Of a DNA stretch of 64,000 bases, positions 9,371-19,671 are shown piece after piece. Every line of letters starts with the position of its first letter. Position 1 is the stretch's first letter. A program made the translations under genes and the position numbers. Source of the stretch: Canna indica (taxonomy: Eukaryota; Streptophyta; Magnoliopsida; Zingiberales; Cannaceae); assembly GCA_034359265.1 (NCBI GenBank), contig CP136890.1, forward strand, positions 30,980,501-31,044,500. Direction: 5' to 3'. The notes under the pieces were generated by a model, which saw only the letters and a list, made by a program, of their open reading frames with translations, made no database searches and was not told the origin of the DNA.

Positions 9371-10881
9371 TGTTGGCTTTAGGTTTTCAACCTCAGCCTT
9401 AATCTCGATTTTGATGGTTTTTATGATAACAAACATGGGACTAATGATTTCATTGAAAATATCTTTCAGGTTCCATATCAATTAGCGTTCGATGTCCTCG
9501 ATCGGAAAAATCGGAGAAATCAAAAATCGGAAGAACATTGATCGTCGCGCTCGGGTTCATCGCAGAAACTTCTCAAAGAACGACGCATGCACCAAAGACG
9601 TATTGGACGGGCTCAAAGATCACGTGAAAGCTCTCCAAGTTGATATCGTTGAAAGCCGGAACTCGAAAACAAAGCGCAGAAGAAACTAGGCTGAAAAATC
9701 AAATTCAGCATCGATTCGATCGACCGGGCGGTCGACCGAATGTAGGTAAAATTTGGTAGTAGCCATTCAGTCGACCCGTCGATCGACCGAACATAGGGAA
9801 AAAATGCAGTAGAGCTATTTCGGTCGACCTGGCGGTCGACCGATGGAAGCCCAAAAAGGGCAATAGCTCGGGTAATCGACCTGTCGGTCGACCGACCTGC
9901 GTTTGCTGAAGACACAAGATCGCGTCAGTCAACCGATGGGTCGACCGAAGGTCGGGATCGCGATTCTTGCGTCTGGGCGGTTGACCCGTCGGTTGATCGA
10001 CCATAGAGAAAAGGAAGCGATCAAAAGACCGGTCGACCAGTCGATCGACTGACCATTCGATCGACGGCCTATAACGGATAGTTTTCTATCCGTTGAACAG
10101 TCGTTTCTTTAGCAGGGTATAAATATACCCTCATATAATTATATTAACATCTTCCTTGACTCCTATAGTTATCTTTGAGCACTCTAAAAGGAGATTAAAG
10201 CCTTCCAACAATTGATCAAGCGGCGCCTTGTTTCTTTCCGCGGCAACCTTTCTCAAGCGCCAACTGCTGCTTCAACTCGGGTTTTGATCAAGTTCATCCC
10301 TCGACGAGTTGAAGGTGCCAAAGGCTTGCAAAGGATCTTTTATTATTGTTTTATTCTTAAGCTCTTTCGATTGTAAATTTTATCTGTTATTTAAACTATT
10401 TTTGGATTTGTGTCTGTGTAAAGACCTAGGGTTGTTAGGTCTTGTTGAGTAAAGCCACTTGTGTAAACTTAGAGCTTACTAGGATTAGTTCTAGTTGTCC
10501 CTTAGGTTGAGGTGGGAAAGTGCTCTCAGTAGGAATGCGGGATAATTCCGGGTGTGGAAGTGCCTTCGGTTGGAGAGCGGAGACTTTCCGGTGAAAAGTC
10601 CTCGTTGTAAGGGAAACTCTAATTAATCTAGTAAAACCTAGTTTGGAAATCCTAAGTGGGGTGCTTAGGTAGTGGAGTAGGCATTGGGGCCGAACCACTA
10701 TAAATCACTTGTGTTTGCATTGATATTTATTTGTGCATAATTGTTTATTATTGCTTCCGCATTTAAATCGCATAATTGTAATTCGCCTAACTAATCAAGA
10801 AAATGATTAAATTGGAATTTAGGCTAATCGAATTAGTAAACATACTATTCACCCCCCTCTAGTGTCGCCATTTCGCCCACA
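9371..10881 (+). repeat. 3' LTR of the gag-only element
   Basis: It starts TGTTGGCTTTAGG and ends CGCCCACA. It matches 2915-4435 with scattered transitions and small indels, including an 11-bp insertion near 9415. The palindrome array is at 9718-10066 and the TATA box at 10118-10125. Confidence 0.92.
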
Positions 10882-10886
10882 AGTCT

Positions 10887-11944
10887 TACTCAGGCTATGG
10901 ATACATTGCAGTGTTTGTGGATGATCAAAGCAGAATGGTCTGAGTATACTTTTTGAAAATGAAATTAGAAACATTCAACATTTCCAGAAAATCCAAGACT
11001 ACTGTAGAAGTTGAAAGCAATTTCAAACTAAAAACTCTGAGAACTGACAGAGGGGGTGAATTTACCTCTAAGTTATTCAATGATTTCTGTTGCTGGTAAG
11101 GGTAACATGCATCAACTCACTGCTAGTTATACACCCCAATAGAATGAGGTGTTCTGTTGGGGTGGCTGAAAGGAAAAACAGGACCTTGATTGAGATGACA
11201 AGGTGTTTGTTAACTGAAAGTGGATTACCAAAGAGTCTATGGGTAGAAGCAGTGAACACTCTAACTTATATTTTGAACACATGGCCAACAAAGTCAGTGA
11301 TCAATAAAACACCTTATGAAGCATGGTACAAAAGGAAACCAGACCTAAGCCATTTCAGGATATTTGGACGCACAGTTCATTGTCATGTTCCTAAACAAAA
11401 GAGAAGGAAGTTAGATGACGAGAGTGTAATAACAATTATGGTTGGATACAATTCAGCAACCCAAGGATACAGGTTGTTTGATCTAATAAAAAAGGAGCAG
11501 ATTGTTAGTAGAGATGTGGTATTTGATGAAAGCCATTTGGGACAATTAGAAGAACCTGGAAGTATCTATGAAAATGCAGTTTCATCAAAAGAAATTATAC
11601 ATACTGACGTACATACTTGCAATGAAGAAGTGCAGGAATCAACTAGAGACAATCATGTGCATAATTCAAATCAAGATGGAATGCATCTTGAAGCTGAAAA
11701 CAGTGAACCTAGCAGTTCTCAATCTAGTACTCCTCCTAGGGGTTATAGAAATCTATCAGAGGTTTATGCTGAATGTGAAAGATGTAACCTCATGGAGTTG
11801 GTTGAGCTTGTAACCTTTGAAGAGGCAAAGAAGAGGACAGAGTGGATAACAACTATGAAAGAAGAGCTAGAATCTACTACAAAGCAAGACACTTGGTTCT
11901 TAACTAAGCTACCAGAAGGTAAGATGCCAATTGGACTCAAATAG
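10887..11944 (+). pseudogene. Copia-1 integrase core and C-terminal region
   Basis: The integrase frame continues after the nested element with YSGYGYIAVFVDDQSR. The second catalytic aspartate is in LRTDRGGEF (about 11037-11065) and the glutamate in GVAERKNRTLIEM (11155-11200), so all three DDE residues can still be read. Frameshifts occur near 10940-11090, and CAA-TAG replaces a Gln near 11142. The open part 11090-11944 covers the GVAERKNRT block, TPYEAWYKRKPDLSHFRIFG and the linker to RT. It ends in TAG at 11942, in the place of the Trp of the family motif KWIYKIK. The original would join cDNA to target DNA with a 5-bp stagger. Confidence 0.88.
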
Positions 11945-13338
11945 ATATACAAAATTAAAAGGCATGCAAATGGTGAAATCAACAAACTTGAAAGCAAGAT
12001 TAGTAGCTCAGGGGTATATGCAATCAGTAGGAGTAGATTGTTTTGAAACCTTTGCTCCTGTTGCTCGCTTTGGTACAATCAAATTTTTACTTTCTGCAAT
12101 ATATGATTGGGCCATTTATCAACTGGATGTAAAATCTGTCTTCTTGAATGGTGAGCTAAAGGAAGAGGTGTATGTGACTCAACCAAAAGGCTTTGTAGTT
12201 GAAGGAAAAGATGATCTAGTGTATAGATTAAAGAAGTCTCTGTATGGGCTCAAACAAGCCCCAAGAAGCTAGTATGAAAAGATTAATACTTTCTTTACTG
12301 CTGAGAAATTTCAGAGAAGCAAAAATGAATATACATTGTATGTGAAAACCGATGAAAATGATCACATACTGATTGTATTGTTATATGTTGATGACCTACT
12401 ATATTGCAGTGATAGTGATAGTCTGAGAAAGAAATTTAGTGACAAGATGTTTGAGACATTTGAAATGACTGATCTTGGTAGAATGAAGTATTTTTTGGTT
12501 CTGGAAATAGATCAAACAGATATGGGAATGACTCTTTCTAAAAAAAAATATACCAAGGATTTACTTGAAAATTTTGGTATGAACATGTGTCACCCAGTCA
12601 TTACTCCGATGGTTGCTGGTACTACTTCCCTGTCGAACAGTACAGATGATACAAGCATTGATGCAACCTTGTATAGAAGTTTGATAGGCAGCCTTCTCTA
12701 TCTGACAAATTCTAGACCAGACATTCTATATAGTGTTGGAATTCTATCTAGATACATGAGCAATCCAAAATCTGTACATATGAAAGCAGCTAAAAGAGTA
12801 TTAAAATACTTGAAAGGAACTGAGAATTATGGAGTGAACTATACAAAGAATGCTGAAATCAAATTGATTGGGTTTTCAGATAATGACTGAGCTGGTTCAA
12901 CTGAAGACATGAGGAGTACATCTGGTTACTTATTCAAAATTGGTTCTTCTTCAGTATGCTGGGGGTCAAAGAAACAAAATTATACTGCCTTATCATCTGT
13001 CGAAGCATAATATATTTCTGCAACTATTGCTAGTTGTCAACATATTTGGATGAGGAGAATTCTTGCAGATTTCGGGCTGAAAATAGATGAGTCTACTATA
13101 ATATTCTATGACAATACTTCAACTATTGCTATGGCTCTCAATCCTGTGTTTCATAGCCAAACAAAAACACATTGAGATAAAGCATCATTTCATCAGAGAT
13201 CAAATTCAGAATAAGCTCATCAAATTGGTGCATTGCAAAACTGAAGATCATCAAGCTGACATTTTTACCAAGGCTTTGCCACATGATAAGTTTATGTACT
13301 TTAGAGACTTGCTTGAAATAAAACCCATTTCTTATTAA
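11945..13338 (+). pseudogene. Copia-1 reverse transcriptase and RNase H
   Basis: The RT reads [36 protein letters not shown] and YGLKQAPRS. The catalytic YVDD is intact at 12384-12395. DLGRMKYFLVLEI and the connection SLIGSLLYLTNSRPDI follow, then RNase H (SDND-stop-AGSTEDMRSTSGYLF, the D of DNT near 13110, and KHIEIKHHFIRDQI). Stops at 12270 (TAG after QAPRS), 12888 (TGA after SDND) and 13008 interrupt it. The first two replace tryptophans conserved in the family. It is inactive. Confidence 0.9.
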
Positions 13339-13344
13339 GGGGGA
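13337..13344 (+). other. Polypurine tract of Copia-1
   Basis: AAGGGGGA directly precedes the 3' LTR, the usual plus-strand priming site. Confidence 0.75.
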
Positions 13345-13345
13345 A

Positions 13346-13685
13346 TATTAGAAAATAATTCGAATGGGTTTTTATTAATACAGCAAGTATACAATAGACT
13401 TTTACAATAAACCTTGTATAGGATTTGATGTAAAGTTCTATTATAGAACTTAGGTATAAATACTACACTTGCTTTTGTAAGATGTAATTTTTTTGTAATC
13501 TGCTACTTTTGAATCCACTTTATTCTGTTATGCTTCATCGAGAGCTTCTGTATCTAGAGATTTGAATCTAATAGTTGGATCAATCAATTCTTAACATTGC
13601 TTTGCTGTCTCTGGTGAGTCTGATTACTGATTCAATAAATTGTGTATATTTTCCGTGGTTTTCTCCCTCTCTGTTCAATCTATCA
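13346..13685 (+). repeat. Copia-1 3' LTR
   Basis: It matches 1000-1347 end to end, with several substitutions and short deletions at its left edge (TATTAGAAAATAATTCG against TGTTAGAATATAATTAATTCG-type text). It ends CTATCA, followed by the TTATT duplication. Confidence 0.92.
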
Positions 13686-13690
13686 TTATT

Positions 13691-14580
13691 CAATCTGAGA
13701 TGTTATGGAACATTGGTTCATCTACGATCCTCCCGGTGATGCACACACCTTTGGCTCCCTACGGCTCCATCTTTTCAAATTGAAGGTCTGAAAGAAAACA
13801 CACCAGTTCACTCTTTGATTTCCGAGTTTATGGATAGACAGACTGGTCTGTGGAGAACCTCAAAAGTTTGATATTTCTTTCTTCAAACTCTACTAGATAG
13901 CATTCCTGACGTGGAAGTCCAGCAAGGAAGAGAGAAACTAGTCTGGCCACACTCAAATAATGGTACTTATACCGTCGAGTCTAGCTACAAGTACATTCTG
14001 GAGAGGGAGTCAACGAATTAAGCTCAGAACCTTCATCGCCCACGCCAGTGGTGCAACATTTGGAAGCTCAAAGCGCCCCCTAAACTAAAGTTCTTTCTCT
14101 AGAGGCTCTATAGGGATGCACTGTTGGTCCGATGTAAGCTAGATCACAAGTGGCAGAATTCCCATTCAAGATATTTCATGTATCCACTTCTCCTCTCATT
14201 CAGAATCGACAACACATGTTTTCTTCCAATGCCAGAGGGCGACTCAAGTATGGCAGAATACCCTCTTCCCTTCCCTACCACTTCACCTGTGCAACTCGCC
14301 CAAGGAGGGTTGGGAGATCCTAAGCATGATCAACAGTCAGATAAAGCATATCCATGAGTTCTTCAGTTGGGTGATCTAGACTATCTAGAAGAGTGGAAAC
14401 GATTGCTTCTTTAACTCCCTCACTTGGTCACTGGAAGAAATCTTACAGTTGTCGATCGACATGTAGAAAGAGTCCATTGTAGCTGGTTAAGTTTGGTTTT
14501 GTATCCTTTCCTTTGGAAAGTGATGTTCGATGCATGAGTATGATGCATCTCAAATAATGTATCCCTCATTTTTATAAAGG
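13691..14580 (+). pseudogene. LINE reverse transcriptase, 3' piece with zf-RVT region
   Basis: This is the continuation of the LINE ORF after Copia-1. It reads SEMLWNIGSSTIL, then PDVEVQQGREKLVWPHSNNG and TYTVESSYK (about 13910-13990), a segment that precedes the zinc-binding tail in plant LINEs. The zf-RVT-like CNIWKLKAPPKLKFFL and RLYRDALLVRCKL follow (14050-14140), with several stops and frameshifts. The 3' untranslated stretch to about 14580 ends in A/T-rich sequence but has no clear poly-A tail, because a fold-back element begins there. Confidence 0.82.
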
Positions 14581-15655
14581 GAAAATTAATGAAAATGGCC
14601 CGAACTTTGACGTTTTTAACAAATATGGCTCATTCTTTTATTTGAAATAAATATGTATTCCAACTATGGAAATTATAACAATTATAGACTCCCGTTAGAT
14701 CTCTTGTTTATTTACACATTATGTGCTGACGTGAAACCCCACGTCAGCACATAAAAATTATTTTTTAAATTTAGGATGTCACGTCATCATTAATCATACG
14801 TGGTAGAATTTTTTTAAAAAATTAGTGAAAATTAATGAAAATGGCCCGAACTTTGACGTTTTTAACAAATAGGACACATTCTTTTATTTGAAACAAATAT
14901 GTATTTCAACTTTTGAAATTATAACAAATATAGACTCATGTTAGATCTCTGTTTATTTACCCGTTATGTGCTGATGTGAAATGTCACATAAGTATATAAA
15001 AATTATTTTTTAAATTCAGATGCCCCATCATCATTAATACTACGTGGCAGATTTTTTAAAAATATATATTAAAAAACTAAAACTAATCCACATCACCACC
15101 ACAACTTAAAAACATCAAACCTAACATCCGACCCTGATGCCCACTCAACTCGACAGCAAATTTTCGTCGAAGCTTCTTTGTCGTTGTCGCCTCACGTCGC
15201 CAGAGTTACAAACTAAAAACTTTAGTATAAACTACATTTTTACCCCAACTACATTTTGTATTTTGTACTGATATATACTGATATATATTAGTATTTTGAA
15301 GTTTTTAGTTTGCGACTCCGGCAACATGAGGCAACAACGATAAAGAAGCTTTGATGGGAGTTTATTGTCGAAGGGTGTCAAGTCAAGTGGGCAGCAGGGT
15401 CGGATATTAGGTTTGAAGTTTTTAAGCAGTGGTGGCGACGTGGATTAGTTTTAGTTTTTAATATTTTTTTTAAAAAAAAATTACCACGTAGGATTAATGA
15501 TGATGTGACATCCTGAATTTAAAAAATAATTTTTATGTGCTGATATGGCATTCCATTTCGGAACATAACGGGTAAATAAATAGAGATCTAACGAGAGTCT
15601 ATAATTGTTATAATTTCAAAAGTTCGAATACATATTTGTTTCAAATAAAAGAATG
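14581..15655. mobile_element. Fold-back element with long inverted repeats (MULE-like MITE, truncated)
   Basis: The left arm begins GAAAATTAATGAAAATGGCC and is tandemly duplicated (copies start at 14581 and 14827, period 246 bp). The right arm, 15480-15655, is the reverse complement of the left arm from about 14630 inward, so its outer 50 bp are missing. The centre (15062-15465) is a second inverted repeat with its axis near 15260, giving one giant hairpin. There is no coding capacity. The long TIRs and their text resemble Mutator-like non-autonomous elements, but the target duplication cannot be seen because the right end is lost. Confidence 0.7.
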
Positions 15656-16175
15656 TTGACTGGTCCCTTATGACCAAGACAAAGGCAATCTTTTCTAGCC
15701 TTTGGTATCTCATTTCTGGTCCCTAGAGGACCTTACTAATGAAATAAATTAGTTTATGATATTCCCCCTATTCCCGAACTAGTGCTGAATTGAGGGCATT
15801 CTCTATGACCGTGAGGTAGAGGAAGAGAGTCTCCCCCTATTGGGGTTTATCTAAGACTAGTGAGCTGTCGAGGAAGTCTTGTTTGTTTCTCAAGTTTTTG
15901 AAGAATGGCGTGGCTCTGTCGACTGACCTTGAGAGGAATCTCGACAAGGCATCCATCCACCCTATGAGTTGTTATACCTCCCTTATGTTTCGTGGTCTAT
16001 GCATCTCCTGGATGGCTCGGCACTTTCCTGGGTTGGCCTCGATTCCTTGATTCATGAGCACGAACCCAAGGATTTTTCCAACATATACCCCGAAAGCACA
16101 CTTCTTGAGGTTTAGTCTCATGTTGTAATGTCTCACTTGGTTGAAAATTTCTATAAGATCACTACAGTGGTCTCC
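15656..16175 (-). pseudogene. G0: Ty3/gypsy reverse transcriptase, C-terminal piece
   Basis: On the minus strand this reads MRLNLKKCAFGVYVGKILGF, then MNQGIEANPGKCRAIQEM, IGWMDALSRFLSRSVDRA and TPFFKNLRNK. This is the thumb and connection of a Ty3/gypsy RT. The GIEANP wording is typical of the Tat/Ogre-like non-chromoviral group. One stop is visible at the REV-stop-QLIGWM position. The frame is cut at 16175 by G1 and continues upstream, at higher coordinates, from 54979. It was inactive before G1 decayed. Confidence 0.85.
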
Positions 16176-16521
16176 TGTAATATTTGATTTTTTTCTTTTT
16201 AATTATTGATTGTTTGTATTGTTAGTCTAGCGGGCTGATTCGAGGTCGAGCTGAGTCGAGTCGCGATCCGACGCTAGCTTGAGAGCCCAGGTGAGTAATT
16301 ATGTAAATTGTATGCCCTTTTCTTAATTAATTATGATGCATGTGTCATGTTTGAGCATTGGGTTATTTTGGGGCTGAGCCGAGTTCGCGGGTTGGATCCG
16401 AGCTTGATTTGGATGCGGTTTAACTAAAGGGGTAGGGTTGTCAAATTAAAAAGCATTTTGGGGAAGGCATTATAAAATCTCCCCCCCCCCTCCCCCCTTG
16501 AGCCATGCGGCACAAGCTGTT

Positions 16522-16713
16522 GGAAAGGAGGAGGAGCCGAGCCCCCCTCTCCCCCTTGGAGCCAAGCCACTGCCTTTCGTGAGTGCGAGCCGTCGTCTGG
16601 GATTCCTTTCCTTTTCTGGAAAGGAGGAGGAGCCGAGCCCCCCTCTCCCGCTTGGAGCCAAGCCACTGCCTTCCGTGAGTGCGAGCCGTCGTCTGGGATT
16701 CCTTTCCTTTTCT
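16522..16713 (+). repeat. 96-bp tandem duplication in the G1 5' LTR
   Basis: Two adjacent copies (16522-16617 and 16618-16713) begin GGAAAGGAGGAGGAGCC and differ at only a few bases. The 3' LTR keeps only the end of such a unit after a deletion. The open frames on both strands here are products of the duplicated GC-rich text. Confidence 0.9.
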
Positions 16714-17039
16714 CTCCATTGCATGTGAGTGGATCCTTCCTCTCCCCCCCCCCCCCCCGCATTCTTGAATTATTGTCGGTTTGTGGTTTGATTCGTTGTT
16801 TGGTGTTGATTTCTCATGTTGGCATGAAAGAGGAGGTCTATGAATCCGGCAGCCCTAGGATTTCCCTACGGATGCTTGGCCAAGATAGGAAGAAGGTGCC
16901 TTCAAGGTGTTTGTGTAATTGTTTGAATGAACCTCCATGTGTTGCATGATTTCTTGTTCTTGATTATGAATCTTTTGGGGTTCTAATGATATTAGATCAT
17001 CATTGATGCCAATTTTATCATCCTAGCATGTTGAATTAT

Positions 17040-18319
17040 GAGAAAATCATACTTTTGGTCCCCACAATTTGCTCCAATTTCGGTTTTAGTCCTCACACTT
17101 TATTTTCATTTAGGATTTGGTCCCTACCATCACATGAGGCCTAAACGGAGCTGACGTGGATAATAGATGCTGACTAGACATTATTGACGTGGACCTGCAA
17201 GGACTAACTTTATAAACAATGGGGACTAAAACTAAAATTTTGTAAACTATAGGGACTAAAACCAAAATTCAAGTAAACTATAGGGACCAATATTATTATT
17301 TTAAAAATAAAAAATAAAAAAACATAATTTTTAAAAATTTATTTATAAATAATTATAATATTTAAAAATATTAAATTTGAGCACACTACAGTGATTTACG
17401 TTAATTTAGGTGTATTTAAACTGACGCCGTCGTTATGCGTCGGTTTTTATCCGTTAATTACCCTGATTTATTGTGAATTCTGTAGTGGTTGCAGAATTCA
17501 AAAACTTGCTCTCCTTATCTGCTCATCTCTTCACTCATAATTTCTTCATCTCCATTTTGATCCTAAATTTGGCGCATTCAAAGCGATTTAAATTAGATTT
17601 CGAACGTCAAAAAAATATTAATTTTCACTCTAATAAATGTCGATTTTCCATGCATTTGTTGTATTGGCAATACCATAATACAAAGTTATTGCTACAATTG
17701 CATGGACATTATTAAGGGATATTTAGAGATACAAAATATACTGCAAAATATTAATATGTTCCCTATTCAAGTAATGTGTTCAATGCAAGAATATGAAATC
17801 AAATATTTGTGTCCTAAATAGAAAATAAATTAATCTTGCAACTATTTAACTAATCTTCTAAATATATAAACATGTCATCGTACTTTTCAAAATAAAATCC
17901 AAAATAAATCACCTTAATTGGTAAAAAGTTTGCTCAATTTTAATATTTTTAAATATTATAGTTATTTATAAATAAATTAAAAAAATATCCTGTAATTTTT
18001 TTATATTTATTAGGAAAAATAATTATTTAAATTTTAGTTTTAGTCCCTATAGTTTACAAAATTTTAGTTTTAGTCCCAATAGTTTACAAAATTTTGGTTT
18101 TAGTCTTTATAGTTTATAAAGTTGGTCCTTGCAGACTCCATGCCAGCATTGTCCAGTTAACACCTATTATCCACGTCAGTACCGTTTAGACCTCATTTGA
18201 CGGTAAGGACCAAATCCTTAACGAAAATAAAGTGTGGGGACTAAAACCAATATTTTCAAACTATAGGGACTAAAATCAAAATTGGAGCAAACTGTGAGGA
18301 TCAAAAGTATGATTTTCCC
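17040..18319. mobile_element. Mutator-like non-autonomous element with long TIRs
   Basis: The ends GAGAAAATCATACTTTTGG and, read in reverse, GGGAAAATCATACTTTTG form long terminal inverted repeats of about 330 bp rich in GGGACTAAAAC motifs. A perfect 9-bp target duplication TTGAATTAT flanks it (17031-17039 and 18320-18328), the size made by Mutator transposase. The related G1 3' LTR at 39830 has the uninterrupted site. No transposase frame is present. Confidence 0.9.
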
Positions 18320-19071
18320 TTGAATTATTTATATTGATTGTAAATCTTAATGTTGGTGATGGTATGAAATTATATTCTTCATGTTTCTTGACTTATAATC
18401 TTGATGCTTGATGAATAATCTTGATGCATGAAAAATATAAATTTGATGGTGAATTTTTGATCTACCTAATGTTGATTTTGATGGGTGTAATCTGGTTTAT
18501 GATAAAAATTTATGAAGATTATTGCGGTATTTTCTGTTAATAAGCATTCTGAAAATTTCTTGTGCTGGAATTTATGCTGAATCATGAATCTTAATGCTGA
18601 AATTTAAATCCTATGTTGTAGTTTATAATGTTCGCTAAACATAGCGATGCAACCTATCAATTTGATCGGAAAATAGTTTGGAACCACAGGACACACTCTG
18701 GAAGTCAAGTTCGGTATAAATGCACTAGAATGGCTCAACAGTAGGCTGGAATTCTTAATTTTGGAATTAAAACCTAATTTCAAAAATTAAATTTTAATTT
18801 GCAGAATTACAATTTTAGGTACATAAATAGAACTGTTAGAGCGGATAAATTATAAATTTTATGAATTAAACCCCTATGGATAGAGGATGCTTCGGGTCTA
18901 GAACGCCGGGAGCGGGTATGTGTTGGTGAGATAGTTCCCAATGAGGACGTTTTTAGGATACCGCTTCTACACTTGACATAGGTCTTGTCCAGGCGTCATA
19001 TCTTTCATAAATGGTGGATAGACTCAGGAATAAGTCTGGTTGCGGGCGTTCCCAACCTGTGATTTTATTGT

Positions 19072-19200
19072 TATGGTTGGATGGGCGAATCCCAACCTTG
19101 ACATTAATTTGGTTGGTTGGCCAAATCCCAACAATTGATTTATTGAATAAGGTCGGATGGGCGAATCCCGACCCGGTTGGATGGGCGAATCCCAGCCGTT
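19072..19200. repeat. GGTTGG..CCAACC hairpin modules in the G1 LTR
   Basis: Four imperfect copies of GGTTGGATGGGCGAATCCCA ending in CCAACC lie in a row. Each is itself an inverted repeat (GGTTGG with CCAACC). The same modules recur at 40555-40644 and 54214-54340 in the 3' LTR, on both sides of CACTA-B. Confidence 0.75.
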
Positions 19201-19671
19201 ATATATACATTTCTTGATATGTGATGCCATTGGGCATGTATTGGCTGAGTGGCCTGATGAAAAGTCATACCCCTAGATCTTTATATTCCGTATGGGGCAG
19301 GCGTATTGTTCATATCTGTGGTTGGTTTTGATTGTGGGGGTTGGTAGAATCTCTCACTAGTATCTTTGGACTCACCCTTATTTTCTTTTCTATTTTTGCA
19401 GGGCTGGAGCACTTGGCGCAGCTGGAGGACAGAGGAGCACCATTGATCTTATGATAGTCTAAGTTTAGTGGTCGTAGTCGAGTCTTGTTAGTGGTTGATC
19501 ATGCACATTGATGTATTTGACATTTATTCGAGTTGTGGCCCTTTTGGACAACCATTCATGCTCATTTGTGTTTTATATTTCTAAAATTGTTAACCTTTTA
19601 AATTGTTCACTATGGGTGTTACTTTAGTTAGTTGGTTTTCTCTTCAAAGCAAAACTTTTATTCGATTTCTC

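Larger units (their letters stand above)
2915..10881 (+). mobile_element. Non-autonomous gag-only LTR retrotransposon (TR-GAG type) inside Copia-1
   Basis: The element has two LTRs of about 1.5 kb, TG..CA ends, a tRNA-Met-like primer site after the 5' LTR and a polypurine tract before the 3' LTR. The flanks AGTCC (2910-2914) and AGTCT (10882-10886) form a 5-bp target duplication with one later change. Excising it restores the Copia-1 integrase reading VES-YSGYGY. The only coding sequence is gag-like, with two zinc knuckles and a coiled coil. No protease, integrase, RT or RNase H can be read in the 3.4 kb that follows. It must have been moved by proteins of a partner copia element. LTR differences, about one in ten in the first 265 bp by hand count, say it is old. 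Confidence 0.88.
1000..13685 (+). mobile_element. Copia-1, Ty1/copia LTR retrotransposon inserted in the LINE
   Basis: The element is bounded by LTRs of about 345 bp and flanked by a perfect 5-bp target duplication TTATT (995-999 and 13686-13690). Removing it rejoins the LINE frame. The coding order is gag, protease, integrase, reverse transcriptase, RNase H, which is the Ty1/copia order. A second LTR element (2915-10881) sits in the integrase, so the native length is about 4.7 kb. Several stop codons and a gag frameshift make it non-coding today. I do not assign a lineage with confidence. Confidence 0.93.
16176..19671 (+). repeat. G1 5' LTR, with a Mutator-like insertion, 3' end deleted
   Basis: It starts TGTAATATTTG after TCTCC. 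It aligns with the reverse-oriented solo LTR 35533-37820 and with the 3' LTR pieces 39438-40644 and 54214-54978. Compared with the 3' LTR it lacks the last 130 bp or so: TTTATTCGATTTCTCA is followed directly by gag-region sequence at 19672. Without the 17040-18319 insertion it is about 2.2 kb. It contains two poly-C runs (16482-16500 region and 16744-16758) and a 96-bp duplication. Confidence 0.85.

Noticed and set aside
16424..16762. Overlapping open frames of 76-112 codons on both strands in the G1 5' LTR
   Set aside because: They arise from the 96-bp GC-rich duplication, which is free of stops in several frames. The sequence is LTR.
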